NCBI GenBank assembly: GCA_964514215.1
Contig: CAZEPW010000012.1
Coordinates: 1-64,000, forward strand
Direction of reading: 5' to 3'
Source: CAYQUC01 sp964514215
Lineage (GTDB): Bacteria; Pseudomonadota; Gammaproteobacteria; UBA6429; Thiohalophilaceae
DNA length: 64,000 nt
Below the pieces are notes generated by a model. That model saw only the letters and a list, made by a program, of their open reading frames with translations, was not told the DNA's origin and did not search any database. Both the position numbers and the translations under genes were made by a program. This document shows positions 1 to 8,981 of the stretch, piece after piece (position 1 is the stretch's first letter; the number at the start of each line of letters is the position of its first letter).

Positions 1-108
1 TTGAAACATTAAAGGCATTATTAATAAAGCAAAACCAACAGATAACGACATTGCACTTATTATATGAATTCGGGTATAGCTACAAAAATTTGTATGGTTG
101 TCTTTCAT
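1..108 (-). CDS. N-terminal fragment of a possible membrane protein
   Basis: An open frame of 36 codons begins with ATG on the minus strand and runs off the left edge of the window without a stop. The visible residues have a short polar start (MKDNHTNFCSYTR) and then a hydrophobic stretch rich in L, I, F and M, as in a first membrane helix. No clear ribosome binding site precedes the ATG. The family cannot be named from so little sequence. It would be divergent from the lipoprotein gene that starts at 165. Confidence 0.35.
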   Translation of the reverse strand, partial: MKDNHTNFCSYTRIHIISAMSLSVGFALLIMPLMFQ

Positions 109-164
109 GTTATAAATTATGACAATTTAAATTTTAGGGTTTATTTAATAAAAAGGAAATAGCA

Positions 165-398
165 ATGAATATATTTAAGTTAGTATTTATAGGAATTTTG
201 ATGGCATCATTTTTTTTACTTCAAGCTTGCACAGGAAAAAAAGTGATGTTAAAAAATAGTGCAGGCGATGAAGTGAAGTGTGAAGTAACGACTACTAGTG
301 CAATGTTGACTGGTGCCGCTATTCGAGACAGTAAAATACGAAATTGTGTCAAAAAATATCAGAAACAAGGATATGTTAAGCAAAATAATGCTAGTTAG
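165..398 (+). CDS. small lipoprotein of unknown function
   Basis: A 77-residue protein with a lipoprotein signal peptide: short basic start, hydrophobic core and lipobox LQAC, so the mature chain should begin at the lipidated Cys22. A purine-rich ribosome binding site (AAGGAAA) lies about 8 bases before the ATG. The mature part is basic and has two more cysteines, in KCEV and NCVKK, which could form a disulfide. It stands alone, facing the convergent TonB-dependent receptor gene. I do not recognise the family. Gene and lipoprotein calls are good; function is unknown. Confidence 0.75.
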   Translation: MNIFKLVFIGILMASFFLLQACTGKKVMLKNSAGDEVKCEVTTTSAMLTGAAIRDSKIRNCVKKYQKQGYVKQNNAS

Positions 399-473
399 TT
401 TTTAATATTATTTAAATAGTAGCGTAATTACTATAAAATCAAGATGAGTTAGAATTTAAACTTTTATAATTTT

Positions 474-2549
474 CTAAAAAGTATAACGAACCCCCACATC
501 CAAACTGATTTCTTCATCTTGTATGCCACCACTAAAGTTTGTGGTGTTGGCTACGGTGAATTCCACAGGATGTTGATTGTCTCGATTGAGCAGGTTTATG
601 ATATTGATAAATCCTTGCCAGTGGTCACTGAAAGTTTTGCTTATGTTTAAATCGGTACGCCAATAGTCTTTTAGTTTGGCGCTTTTTGATGTTTTTGTGT
701 CTGGGCTTCTGGACATATCAAGCAGTGCGCGGTTATTGACGTGAATTTGCCAGCCATTGTGAAATTGATACCCTATACCAAGATTGACTATATAATGGGG
801 GAATTCTACGTATTCTAGGTTGTTGGTATCATCCTTACTATAAACATAAGAAACACTTGTTTCGACGTTCCATTGGTTAATTGCGCGCATATAGCTTGCT
901 TCAATACCGCTTGAACTACTGTCAGCATTATTTGCGTATTTATCGCCAAAGCCATCATTGTCAGTATCAATGGTGCGAATACCGTTTTGCCATTTACTGG
1001 AAAATAGTACGATTTCAATTTTTTGGTGTGCCATTTTTTTAAGATAAACTAATTCCAAAGTATTAATTGTTTCTGGTTTTAAATTTAAGTCTCCGGTTTG
1101 AAATGGTGATCCATAAAGTTCATTCGCTGTTGGTGCTTTAAAGGCGTTGCCATAGAGTATTTTTAATGCTGATGATTTATCAAGGTGTTTTATTAAACCG
1201 AGGCGAGGTGATATTTGTTTGCCGAAATCACTATAGCTGTCTAATCGAAAACCATATCGAAAATCATATTGTGTGTTAGCAAATGTGGTTTTGGCATCGA
1301 CTAAAAAACTATTTAATTTTCGTGATTTAAATCCAAAGGCTAACGGTGCATTTAAAATCACTGTTTGATCCGGTTGTGTTATTTTTCGATAGGCATTTTT
1401 TGTGTCTGACATTCTAATTTCTAATGCCATACTGAGTTGTGTATTTTGGCTAAGTTTTTTGTTTCGATAAACTAATTTTCCGATAGCTTGTGTTTCTTTA
1501 TCAACAACGATTGTTATTCGATTACCATTGGATAATATTCTGGAGTGTTTTCTGCCTTCAGACCAATTACTTGCGTGAAATACCAAGTCACTGTTTTTGC
1601 CGAGATTCCATTTTATTTCAGCTTTTATCATGGCGAGATGGGTATCTGCATTGGATACATCATTTTCCGGGACGGCTGAACCATCAAAATAAAAATTATT
1701 GTTATTATATAAATTGTAATAAATGCCGAATTTGTGTGATATTTTATTTTGTTGATTGGATTCCAGTTTTATCGAACTAGTGTAAGAGCCATATTGGTAG
1801 TTTCGTTCGTTAGTTTGTAAATTAGAGGAATTATCAAAATATTGGTATTTAAAATTTTGATTGGGCTGGCCGCTTCCGGAAACCGCGATGTTTAAACGCC
1901 ATTGATTAGTTAATGCAAAACTTCCAAGATATGAAGCATTTTTATAAGCATTGCTGGCCGCTTGTAAGGTAATTTTTTGAATATCTTGTTGTGACTCAAA
2001 TGCGCTTAATGATACCACACCATGAAAAGCTTCTGCGCCATATAATGCTGAGCCCGGACCACGGATAACTTCAATACTGCTTAAAGTATCGAGTTGAATA
2101 TTGGGATGATCCAATTGCGCCGTTCCAACTGGTAAGGCATTAATGGGGATGCCATCCCACAATGTTTGCACACCACTGCCATTAACATTAGGAAATCCTC
2201 GAACTACCCATCGTTTTGAGCCTAAAAAATGCGGCATTGCGGTTAGCCCGGGCATGTAGCCTATTGCATCATCGAGTCGTCGGGCACCTCTTTTTTGCCA
2301 ATATTTCGACGTTATAACGGTAACTGTCGAACCCGCATCAAGGTTTGTTTCTGGGAAAAACGACGTTGTGGTAATCGGAATGTTAAATAATTCTTCTAAC
2401 GTTAAATCAAAAAAATCTGGGGATGTTGTTAAATCAGTTTCCGCTGCATTAAGAGCAGTATTTTGTAGAATAATTAGAGATGAAAAACCAACGATAAGAT
2501 TTGTTCGTAGTTTTGAAGTAAATTGCCAATGTAACGATTGATTCGACAT
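474..2549 (-). CDS. TonB-dependent outer membrane receptor
   Basis: A 691-residue outer membrane receptor of the TonB-dependent family, expected to take up a siderophore, cobalamin or a similar large ligand using TonB energy. After a long N-terminal signal region (hydrophobic near residues 15-35) comes the segment FFDLTLEELFNIPI, typical of a receptor subgroup. The plug domain follows at about 60-200, with DAIGYMPGL, the VVRGFPN repeat-like motif, and VIRGPGSALYGAEA. The rest is a 22-strand type beta barrel ending in aromatic Phe (DVGVRYTF), the usual barrel assembly signal. No Fur box or riboswitch was recognised upstream, so the substrate stays open. Confidence 0.93.
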   Translation of the reverse strand: MSNQSLHWQFTSKLRTNLIVGFSSLIILQNTALNAAETDLTTSPDFFDLTLEELFNIPITTTSFFPETNLDAGSTVTVITSKYWQKRGARRLDDAIGYMPGLTAMPHFLGSKRWVVRGFPNVNGSGVQTLWDGIPINALPVGTAQLDHPNIQLDTLSSIEVIRGPGSALYGAEAFHGVVSLSAFESQQDIQKITLQAASNAYKNASYLGSFALTNQWRLNIAVSGSGQPNQNFKYQYFDNSSNLQTNERNYQYGSYTSSIKLESNQQNKISHKFGIYYNLYNNNNFYFDGSAVPENDVSNADTHLAMIKAEIKWNLGKNSDLVFHASNWSEGRKHSRILSNGNRITIVVDKETQAIGKLVYRNKKLSQNTQLSMALEIRMSDTKNAYRKITQPDQTVILNAPLAFGFKSRKLNSFLVDAKTTFANTQYDFRYGFRLDSYSDFGKQISPRLGLIKHLDKSSALKILYGNAFKAPTANELYGSPFQTGDLNLKPETINTLELVYLKKMAHQKIEIVLFSSKWQNGIRTIDTDNDGFGDKYANNADSSSSGIEASYMRAINQWNVETSVSYVYSKDDTNNLEYVEFPHYIVNLGIGYQFHNGWQIHVNNRALLDMSRSPDTKTSKSAKLKDYWRTDLNISKTFSDHWQGFINIINLLNRDNQHPVEFTVANTTNFSGGIQDEEISLDVGVRYTF

Positions 2550-2600
2550 TTGTTGGAAATTTGCGTCAATAAGGGCTTTTAAGTCATCAAATCTTATTTT

Positions 2601-2640
2601 TTTAACCCGAGATTCCCGCTAAAAAAATACGGAAACCATA
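2601..2640 (+). repeat. partial copy of a dispersed ~100-bp repeat
   Basis: The stretch with TTTAACCCGAGATTCCCGCT followed by an A-run and CGGAA matches the first 35-40 bases of the fuller copy at 28664-28768. The similarity fades after that. I read it as a decayed or truncated copy. Confidence 0.4.
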
Positions 2641-3016
2641 AGAGCTGCGTTGGTAAATCTAAAAGACGACTTAATATGAAGTTGTTCTAATATATAGTAA
2701 AAATTAAATAAAAAGTCAAAGTCTCAGGGAATTCGAATTATATTTTAATTTAAGTTCCTATCATTTCAAATTCGAATTTAGATTGGTCGCGTGTTTGTTC
2801 TTTGTTTTATGTTATCCGATTGTTTGTTTTTATAATTATATAAAATAAAAGTTAAATAAATTATTTATTATCCGATACTGTTGGTATGCCGTTTATTGTA
2901 GTGGCTGTTATGTATTTAATTATGCAAATTTAATAACGTGTTTTAATCACGTTATAATATTTATGAGGATATATGGTGATTTAATATCGACCGACTATAG
3001 TTTAGGTAGAAATTTA

Positions 3017-3079
3017 ACTGATTTAAGTCAGTAAAATTTCAGTTAACACTACTCAGACTTGTAATAGATAGGGTATAAT
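3017..3079 (+). promoter_or_regulatory. ccoN promoter with FNR/ANR-like palindrome
   Basis: ACTGATTTAAGTCAGT at 3017-3032 is a near-perfect palindrome and matches 7 of 10 fixed positions of the FNR/ANR box. A good -10 hexamer TATAAT lies at 3074-3079 with no good -35 in front, as in activator-dependent promoters. If transcription starts about 7 bases after the hexamer, the palindrome centre is near -61.5, a standard class I activator position. Low-oxygen control of cbb3 oxidase genes by FNR-type regulators is well known; the site here is degenerate. Confidence 0.45.
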
Positions 3080-3178
3080 CATTATAATATTAGAATATAT
3101 TAATGTATATTCTAATTCTCAACTTACACATGTTTTGAATAAATAAGAAACAAAAATCACTATTTCACGAGGTATAGC

Positions 3179-4633
3179 ATGTCCGCAAGCACTGGACGTT
3201 CAGTCGAGCAATACAATTACGACATCATTAAAAAATTTACTATAATGTCTGTTATCTGGGGCGTTATTGGAATGAGCGTTGGGGTTTATATCGCGTCAGA
3301 ATTAACTTGGCCGATAATGAATTTTGATATTCCTTATATAACCTTCGGTCGTTTACGTCCGGTTCATACTACCTTGGTTATTTTTGGTTTTGGCGGTAGT
3401 GCTTTATTTGCAACGTCATATTATGTCGTCCAAAGAACTTGTCAAGTGCGGTTAGCGAATGACGGTTTAGCCACTTTTACTTTTTGGGGTTGGCAAATAG
3501 CAGTAACATTGGCCGCTATTTCTTATATGGCAGGTTATACCCAAGCACGTGAATATGCTGAAATGGTTTGGCCGATTGATATATTAATTACGGTCACTTG
3601 GGTTGCTTATTTATTGCTTTATGTTTTAACACTTCGAAAACGATCTCAACCTCATATCTATGTAGCAAACTGGTTTTTTATTGCGTTTATTTTAGCGACA
3701 GCTATTTTGCATATTTTTAATAATATGGAAGTGCCTGTTGGTTTGTTTTCCTTGAAATCATATAGCTTGCACGCAGGTGTTCAAGATGCCATGACGCAAT
3801 GGTGGTATGGCCATAATGCAGTAGGATTTTTCTTAACAGCTGCATTTCTTGGGATGATGTATTATTTTGTGCCTAAGCAAGTAGGGCGTCCGGTTTATTC
3901 ATATCGTTTATCGATTATTCATTTTTGGGCGTTATCATTCTTATATATGTGGGTTGGTGCGCATCACTTACATTGGACAGCACTTCCAGATTGGACTTCA
4001 ACACTAGCAGCAACGTTTTCAATTTTATTATTGCTGCCTTCATGGGGTGGCATGATCAACGGCATTATGACCTTATCGGGTGCTTGGGATAAATTACGTT
4101 CTGATCCAATTATACGGTTTATGATCGTCGCATTATCTTTTTATGGTATGTCGACTTTTGAAGGGCCATTACTGGCACTGAAAAGTGTTAACGCGTTATC
4201 ACATTATACCGATTGGACAATTGGTCATGTACATTCTGGTGCTTTGGGTTGGGTTGCGTTTATCACCTTTGGTTCGTTTTACCACTTAATTCCCCGGTTA
4301 TGGGATACCAAAATGTACAGTGAAAAATTAATTTTCGTGCATTTCTGGTTGGGTACGATTGGCGTAGTACTTTATATTAGTGCGCTTTGGGTTGCAGGTA
4401 TTGGACAAGGATTAATGCTTCGTGCTTTTGATGTCTTTGGTAATTTGAATTATACCTTTATTGAGTCGGTTAAATTCTTGCATGTACCATATGCAATTCG
4501 GTTCTTGGGTGGTTTGCTGTTTGTTGCAGGTATGATTTTAATGGCATTTAATGTTTACATGACTATTCGAAATGCCAGCAAAGAACAAGCTGCAATTGAA
4601 GCAAAAATTGCTGCTAAGTTAGCAAAAGCCTAA
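3179..4633 (+). CDS. ccoN: cbb3-type cytochrome c oxidase subunit I
   Basis: Catalytic subunit of the high-affinity cbb3 terminal oxidase in the inner membrane; it reduces oxygen to water and pumps protons. The 484-residue length is normal for the family. About 12 hydrophobic helices are visible, with haem and copper ligand histidines in RPVHTTLVIFG (H63), WWYGHNAVG, the GAHHLHW pair and IGHVHSGALGW. The ATG follows ACGAGGT at a good distance. It is the first gene of a tight ccoNOQP operon (26, 18 and 10 bases between genes) and has its own promoter in the upstream gap. Confidence 0.98.
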   Translation: MSASTGRSVEQYNYDIIKKFTIMSVIWGVIGMSVGVYIASELTWPIMNFDIPYITFGRLRPVHTTLVIFGFGGSALFATSYYVVQRTCQVRLANDGLATFTFWGWQIAVTLAAISYMAGYTQAREYAEMVWPIDILITVTWVAYLLLYVLTLRKRSQPHIYVANWFFIAFILATAILHIFNNMEVPVGLFSLKSYSLHAGVQDAMTQWWYGHNAVGFFLTAAFLGMMYYFVPKQVGRPVYSYRLSIIHFWALSFLYMWVGAHHLHWTALPDWTSTLAATFSILLLLPSWGGMINGIMTLSGAWDKLRSDPIIRFMIVALSFYGMSTFEGPLLALKSVNALSHYTDWTIGHVHSGALGWVAFITFGSFYHLIPRLWDTKMYSEKLIFVHFWLGTIGVVLYISALWVAGIGQGLMLRAFDVFGNLNYTFIESVKFLHVPYAIRFLGGLLFVAGMILMAFNVYMTIRNASKEQAAIEAKIAAKLAKA

Positions 4634-4659
4634 TTAATTATTAGTATCAGGAAAATTAA

Positions 4660-5409
4660 ATGAAGCATGAACAAATAGAAACAAACTCTGGTTTACTAAT
4701 TATTTTAACCTTGTTTGTTATTAGTATTGGTGGTTTAGTTGAAATTTTGCCACTGTATTTTATTGACGACACAATTGAAGAAGTGAAGTATGAGGGCAAA
4801 GAAACCATTCGCCCTTACACACCACTTGAATTATTAGGTCGTGATATTTATCAACGAGAAGGCTGTTATTTATGTCATTCGCAAATGATTCGTCCATTTA
4901 GAGATGAAGCATTACGCTATGGACATTATTCATTAGCGGCTGAATCTCAATACGATCATCCGTTTCAGTGGGGCTCAAAACGTACCGGGCCAGATTTAGC
5001 ACGAGTTGGTAAAAAATATTCTAACGCATGGCATGTGCAGCATTTAGATAAACCGCGTTCAGTGATGCCGGATTCAATCATGCCTAACTATCCTTGGTTG
5101 TTAAAGAACAAACTTGAATACAAAGATATTGCCGATAGATTGCGTTCATTAAAAATGGTTGGTGTACCCTACTCTGCACGACAATCTGAGTTTGATACGA
5201 ATACCACACGTTTTGGTGCAGACGTTGCTAAGATGTTAGATATTAATCAGGCGGAAAAAAACTTAATTCAACAAGCTGCTGAAGGCAACTATGATGGTAA
5301 CCGAGACGATATTACAGAAATGGATGCGTTAGTAGCTTATTTGCAGATGCTTGGCACCATGGTTGATTTTAAGAAATTTGATGATGGGCATTTTGCCAAG
5401 TTTAGATAA
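4660..5409 (+). CDS. ccoO: cbb3 oxidase monohaem cytochrome c subunit II
   Basis: Membrane-anchored c-type cytochrome that passes electrons to CcoN. It has one N-terminal membrane helix (about residues 12-34) and one haem-binding motif, C69-YL-C72-H73 in GCYLCHSQM, with Met ligands likely in the later part (SVMPDSIMPNYPWL). The length of 249 residues is slightly above the usual 200-240. It lies 26 bases behind ccoN in the same operon. Confidence 0.97.
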   Translation: MKHEQIETNSGLLIILTLFVISIGGLVEILPLYFIDDTIEEVKYEGKETIRPYTPLELLGRDIYQREGCYLCHSQMIRPFRDEALRYGHYSLAAESQYDHPFQWGSKRTGPDLARVGKKYSNAWHVQHLDKPRSVMPDSIMPNYPWLLKNKLEYKDIADRLRSLKMVGVPYSARQSEFDTNTTRFGADVAKMLDINQAEKNLIQQAAEGNYDGNRDDITEMDALVAYLQMLGTMVDFKKFDDGHFAKFR

Positions 5410-5427
5410 TTTTGGATTTGGACAATA

Positions 5428-5649
5428 GTGATGAGTGAGATTTTTTCTTGGTTAACAAAAATGGAATATACCAAACCGTTTGTGTTGGTATTATTTTTTG
5501 TTACCTTTGTATTGCTAGTTTATTATGTTTATAGCAATAAAAGACGTAGCTCAAGGCTAGAGTCATACAAAAATATCCCATTTCAAAATGATGACGATCA
5601 CTCTGACAATACGCCAGAAAGTGACTCAGACGATAACATTAAAAAGTAA
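5428..5649 (+). CDS. ccoQ: cbb3 oxidase small subunit CcoQ
   Basis: A 73-residue protein with one central membrane helix followed by a basic turn (NKRRSSR) and an acidic tail, the usual CcoQ layout. CcoQ helps stabilise the oxidase complex. The open frame can begin with GTG at 5428 or the directly following ATG at 5431; TTGGA upstream serves either. The identification rests mainly on position between ccoO and ccoP and on topology. Confidence 0.9.
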   Translation: MMSEIFSWLTKMEYTKPFVLVLFFVTFVLLVYYVYSNKRRSSRLESYKNIPFQNDDDHSDNTPESDSDDNIKK

Positions 5650-5659
5650 GTAAAAAATT

Positions 5660-6586
5660 ATGGTAGATAAAACTAAAAAATCTAAATCAGCGGCTCAAAC
5701 AACCGGTCATGCTTGGGATGGTGATATCCAAGAATTTAATAATCCATTACCAAACTGGTGGGTATGGGGTTTTTATGCAACAGTGGTTTTCTCCATTGTA
5801 TATTGGATCTTTTATCCAAGTTGGCCTATTGGTGATGGTTATCTTAAAGGTGCGTTTAATGATATTGAATATGTAACTAAGGATGGCAAAAGTCACAAGA
5901 CTCATTGGAATACTCGTGCATTATATTTAAAAGAAATGCAAGTGGCACGTGAGAAGCAACAGAAGTACGTAGATCAAGTGCAACAATCTAGTTTTGATAA
6001 AATTACTAAAGATCAGGCTTTATCTGAATTCGTTAATTCAAAAGCAAAAGTTTTATTTGCTGATAATTGTGCTCCATGTCATCAAGTTGGTGCTGGCGGA
6101 GTTATTGGCGCATATCCTAATCTAGTTGATGATAGTTGGTTATGGGGAGGCAGTTTTGATGATATTCAAAATACCATTCAAAATGGTCACCAAGGTTATA
6201 TGCCTGAATTTGAAAAAACGTTGAATGAAACGCAATTAACTGATGTCGCTTCTTATGTATTGAGTTTATCGATTACTGGTAATGCTAATGCTGCGAGCAT
6301 ATCTAAAGGCAAAGAAATTTTTAATGGTCAAACCGGTGGTTGTCATTATTGTCATGGCATTACGGCAACTGGATTAAAAAGTACTGGTTCGGCTAATTTG
6401 ACCGATAGTATTTGGACAATTGCAAATGTCCCTAATGCTACATCATATGACGAAAAATTAACTGCTGTGAAATCGGTTATTCGTACTGGTGTTACACGAG
6501 AGATGCCATCGTGGTTAGATCGGTTATCACCAACGGAAATCAAAATTTTATCTGTTTATGTTCATGAATTAGGTGGCGGTAAATAA
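5660..6586 (+). CDS. ccoP: cbb3 oxidase dihaem cytochrome c subunit III
   Basis: Dihaem cytochrome c that takes electrons from soluble cytochrome c and feeds CcoO and CcoN. There is one N-terminal membrane helix (about 33-53, rich in W and Y), then two cytochrome domains with C137-AP-C140-H141 and C228-HY-C231-H232. The segment HTWDGDIQE seen in the family appears here as HAWDGDIQEFNNPLPNWW. The 308 residues are typical. It closes the ccoNOQP transcription unit; a terminator-like hairpin follows. Confidence 0.97.
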   Translation: MVDKTKKSKSAAQTTGHAWDGDIQEFNNPLPNWWVWGFYATVVFSIVYWIFYPSWPIGDGYLKGAFNDIEYVTKDGKSHKTHWNTRALYLKEMQVAREKQQKYVDQVQQSSFDKITKDQALSEFVNSKAKVLFADNCAPCHQVGAGGVIGAYPNLVDDSWLWGGSFDDIQNTIQNGHQGYMPEFEKTLNETQLTDVASYVLSLSITGNANAASISKGKEIFNGQTGGCHYCHGITATGLKSTGSANLTDSIWTIANVPNATSYDEKLTAVKSVIRTGVTREMPSWLDRLSPTEIKILSVYVHELGGGK

Positions 6587-6620
6587 CGCTTATGTTATGA
6601 ATGTAGTTTCAATATGCATT

Positions 6621-6654
6621 AAAAGGATAAGCATTTATTGTTTGTCCTTTTTTT
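6621..6654 (+). terminator. intrinsic terminator after ccoP
   Basis: AAAAGGATAA and TTGTCCTTTT form a 10-bp stem with one G-U pair around an AT-rich loop, running into a T-tract. It sits between ccoP and ccoG and would partly separate the structural genes from the assembly genes. Confidence 0.65.
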
Positions 6655-6697
6655 GTATAGGCAATATAAAAATATAGAAGCAAAGTGAATAGTCATT

Positions 6698-8110
6698 ATG
6701 AATGATAAAATCATTCAAGAGCGCATACCTGTTGTTCCTCGATCTGTTAAAGGGCGGTATCGATATATAAAAACCGCGATCCTGTTATTTGCGTATAGCG
6801 TATATTTTTTATTGCCGTGGGTACCGTGGTCGCGAACTATTGGACCTAATCAAGCCATTTTATTTGATATTGTGGATCGTCATTTTTATATTTTTGGCCT
6901 TGTTGTTTATGCTCAAGATATTTTTTGGTTAGCCGGTTTATTGCTGATAGCTGCAATGTTGTTGTTTTTTATAACGGGAATATTAGGTCGTGTTTTTTGC
7001 GGTTATTTTTGTTTTCAAACATTATGGACTGATGTTTTTATTTTTATCGAATACCTTGTGCAAGGTGAGCGTAATGCTCGAATAAAGCTCATTAATAGTG
7101 AATGGAATAATAATAAAATTTTTAAAAAGATCTTCACGCACTTTTTATGGATTTTGATGTCACTAGTAACTGGTTTAACGTTTACACTCTATTGGGGTTA
7201 TGCTCCTGAACTTTTAGAGCAAGTTTTAACAGGCTCGGCTCCTTTTGCAGCATATGCTACAACGTTGTTTTTAGCCACAACAACGTATTTTATGGCAGGT
7301 TTGGCACGTGAACAAACATGCACTTATATGTGTCCTTATGCTCGATTTCAAGCGGCAATGTTTGATAAAAATACTTTAACTGTTACTTATGATCAAAGCC
7401 GTGGTGAACGCGATAAAGGCAGAGAAAAACCGCGTTCTGGAATGACGGAACACGATGTACGGATAGAAAATGGTGTGGGTGATTGTATTGACTGTGGTTT
7501 TTGTGTTCAAGTTTGCCCAACCGGAATTGATATTCGAGATGGTATTCAATACGAGTGTATCACTTGCGCTTTATGTATTGATGCTTGTGATATTATAATG
7601 GATAAAATTGGGTATCCAAAAGGTTTAATTCGTTATAGTTCAGAAGTGAAAGAGCAAGGCGAAAAAACACAATGGTTTCGTCTTAACGTAGTTGGTTATG
7701 GTTTTATTACTTTATTGACAATATTCCTACTCTCATGGAGTATCGCTACTCGAGATCAATTAGAGTTGATTGTCCAAAAAGTTCGGCAGCCATTATCCGT
7801 TACATTATCTGATGGTCGTGAACAAAATCGTTACGAGATTAAAATTAATAACAAAACCACAACACCGATGGAATTCAATATTAAAATTGTTGGATTAAAA
7901 TATTCAGAACTCACCATTGGCGATTTCGATCACTATATTGTTAATGCTCAAAGCACGGTTCGAATACAAGCTAAAGTTAGGCAGCATCCAAAAGATGCAA
8001 CAGCTACAAGACAATCATTTCAGTTTATTGTTGAGCCTGAAGGCCGTACAGATTTAAAAGATATAGCTTGGACATCGATTTTCTCTATACCGAATTCTAG
8101 AATTAAATAG
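6698..8110 (+). CDS. ccoG: cbb3 oxidase maturation protein CcoG (FixG/RdxA family)
   Basis: Membrane iron-sulfur protein needed for cbb3 oxidase assembly; family members take part in copper reduction for CcoN maturation. It has several membrane helices in residues 25-220 with cysteine motifs in CGYFCF (101-105) and TCTYMCPYARFQ (208-219). Two ferredoxin-like cluster motifs are complete: C263, C266, C269, C273 and C287, C290, C293, C297. A further helix lies near 330-350, followed by an Ig-like periplasmic C-terminus. Length 470 is normal. It starts the ccoGHI group, 18 bases before ccoH. Confidence 0.96.
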   Translation: MNDKIIQERIPVVPRSVKGRYRYIKTAILLFAYSVYFLLPWVPWSRTIGPNQAILFDIVDRHFYIFGLVVYAQDIFWLAGLLLIAAMLLFFITGILGRVFCGYFCFQTLWTDVFIFIEYLVQGERNARIKLINSEWNNNKIFKKIFTHFLWILMSLVTGLTFTLYWGYAPELLEQVLTGSAPFAAYATTLFLATTTYFMAGLAREQTCTYMCPYARFQAAMFDKNTLTVTYDQSRGERDKGREKPRSGMTEHDVRIENGVGDCIDCGFCVQVCPTGIDIRDGIQYECITCALCIDACDIIMDKIGYPKGLIRYSSEVKEQGEKTQWFRLNVVGYGFITLLTIFLLSWSIATRDQLELIVQKVRQPLSVTLSDGREQNRYEIKINNKTTTPMEFNIKIVGLKYSELTIGDFDHYIVNAQSTVRIQAKVRQHPKDATATRQSFQFIVEPEGRTDLKDIAWTSIFSIPNSRIK

Positions 8111-8128
8111 GATATCTAGGGACATAAT

Positions 8129-8944
8129 ATGATTGTTACTTTAAGCAGTGGTGTATTAATAATTACCATTTTATTTTTCGTATTAAAGTGGTTAACAAAA
8201 ATTCCATCTAACAGCATTGGCGCAATTGTTGCGGTGATTACCTTAGTTGTTTTTATGCCAGTTGCGATAATTTATTGGCCCGGTGGTGATATCTTTGCGA
8301 TTCATCTCGCGATCTACATGGTTACCGTTTATGGTTTATCCGTTATTGCTAGCCGTCGTGAAAAAAATAGTAGAGTGCATTGGGCTCCTGTGACTATTAT
8401 TAGTTTTTTTGTGTTATTAGTATTAGTCGATTCCTTTTTTGTGACAATAGCGGATAAGGGCTTGAGTTCGCAAGTGGCTGATTTTGTATTACCGGAATCT
8501 GATAATGATTCTAAGGCAACCTATAATTATCCGGGTAAAGTGGTTCATGATTATTACCAAAAAGAAAATCTATATAATGAATACTTAGAGAATATTGAGG
8601 CTCGAAAACAGAGTCAGTGGAAAATTCGTAAAGGCTGGTTAACACTACCGTTAGTTAATCAACCGACTATTTTTCAAATAGAAATCAAAGATAAAAATGC
8701 TAAAAGCATCACTCAGGCTATAATCTCCGGTAAATTCGTTCGTTATTCAAATAGTCGGCTTGACACGGATTTTTCAATGACACACATTGAAGATGGCGTT
8801 TATCAGGTTAAAGTTAGTCTACCAGAACCCGGGCGCTGGGGACTGGTTCTAAAGATTAAACATGCTGCAATTGTCTATGAATTAGTCGGTAGTACGACCG
8901 TCGGCTTTCAAAAGGATGGGAATCGCGATAAAATAACAAATTAA
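8129..8944 (+). CDS. ccoH: cbb3 oxidase assembly protein CcoH (FixH-like)
   Basis: Accessory membrane protein of the cbb3 oxidase. The C-terminal half (from about residue 135) carries the FixH-type features: VHDYYQKENLYNEYL, then a beta-rich module ending EPGRWGLVL. The N-terminal half has three or four hydrophobic helices (about 5-20, 31-50, 55-75, 90-110), more than the single helix usual for FixH, making the protein 271 residues instead of about 150-180. Position between ccoG and ccoI supports the name. The extended membrane part is the unusual feature. Confidence 0.85.
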   Translation: MIVTLSSGVLIITILFFVLKWLTKIPSNSIGAIVAVITLVVFMPVAIIYWPGGDIFAIHLAIYMVTVYGLSVIASRREKNSRVHWAPVTIISFFVLLVLVDSFFVTIADKGLSSQVADFVLPESDNDSKATYNYPGKVVHDYYQKENLYNEYLENIEARKQSQWKIRKGWLTLPLVNQPTIFQIEIKDKNAKSITQAIISGKFVRYSNSRLDTDFSMTHIEDGVYQVKVSLPEPGRWGLVLKIKHAAIVYELVGSTTVGFQKDGNRDKITN

Positions 8945-8981
8945 TGTCAGTTGATATCCGATAAGAGTGGTTTGAGTAAGT

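Larger units (their letters stand above)
2550..3178. other. intergenic region between receptor and ccoN
   Basis: This 629-base gap separates two divergent genes. It holds a partial copy of the dispersed repeat near 2601-2640 and the ccoN promoter with a possible FNR-type site near 3017-3079. The middle part, about 2650-2990, is very AT-rich and I see no credible gene in it. Confidence 0.6.
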
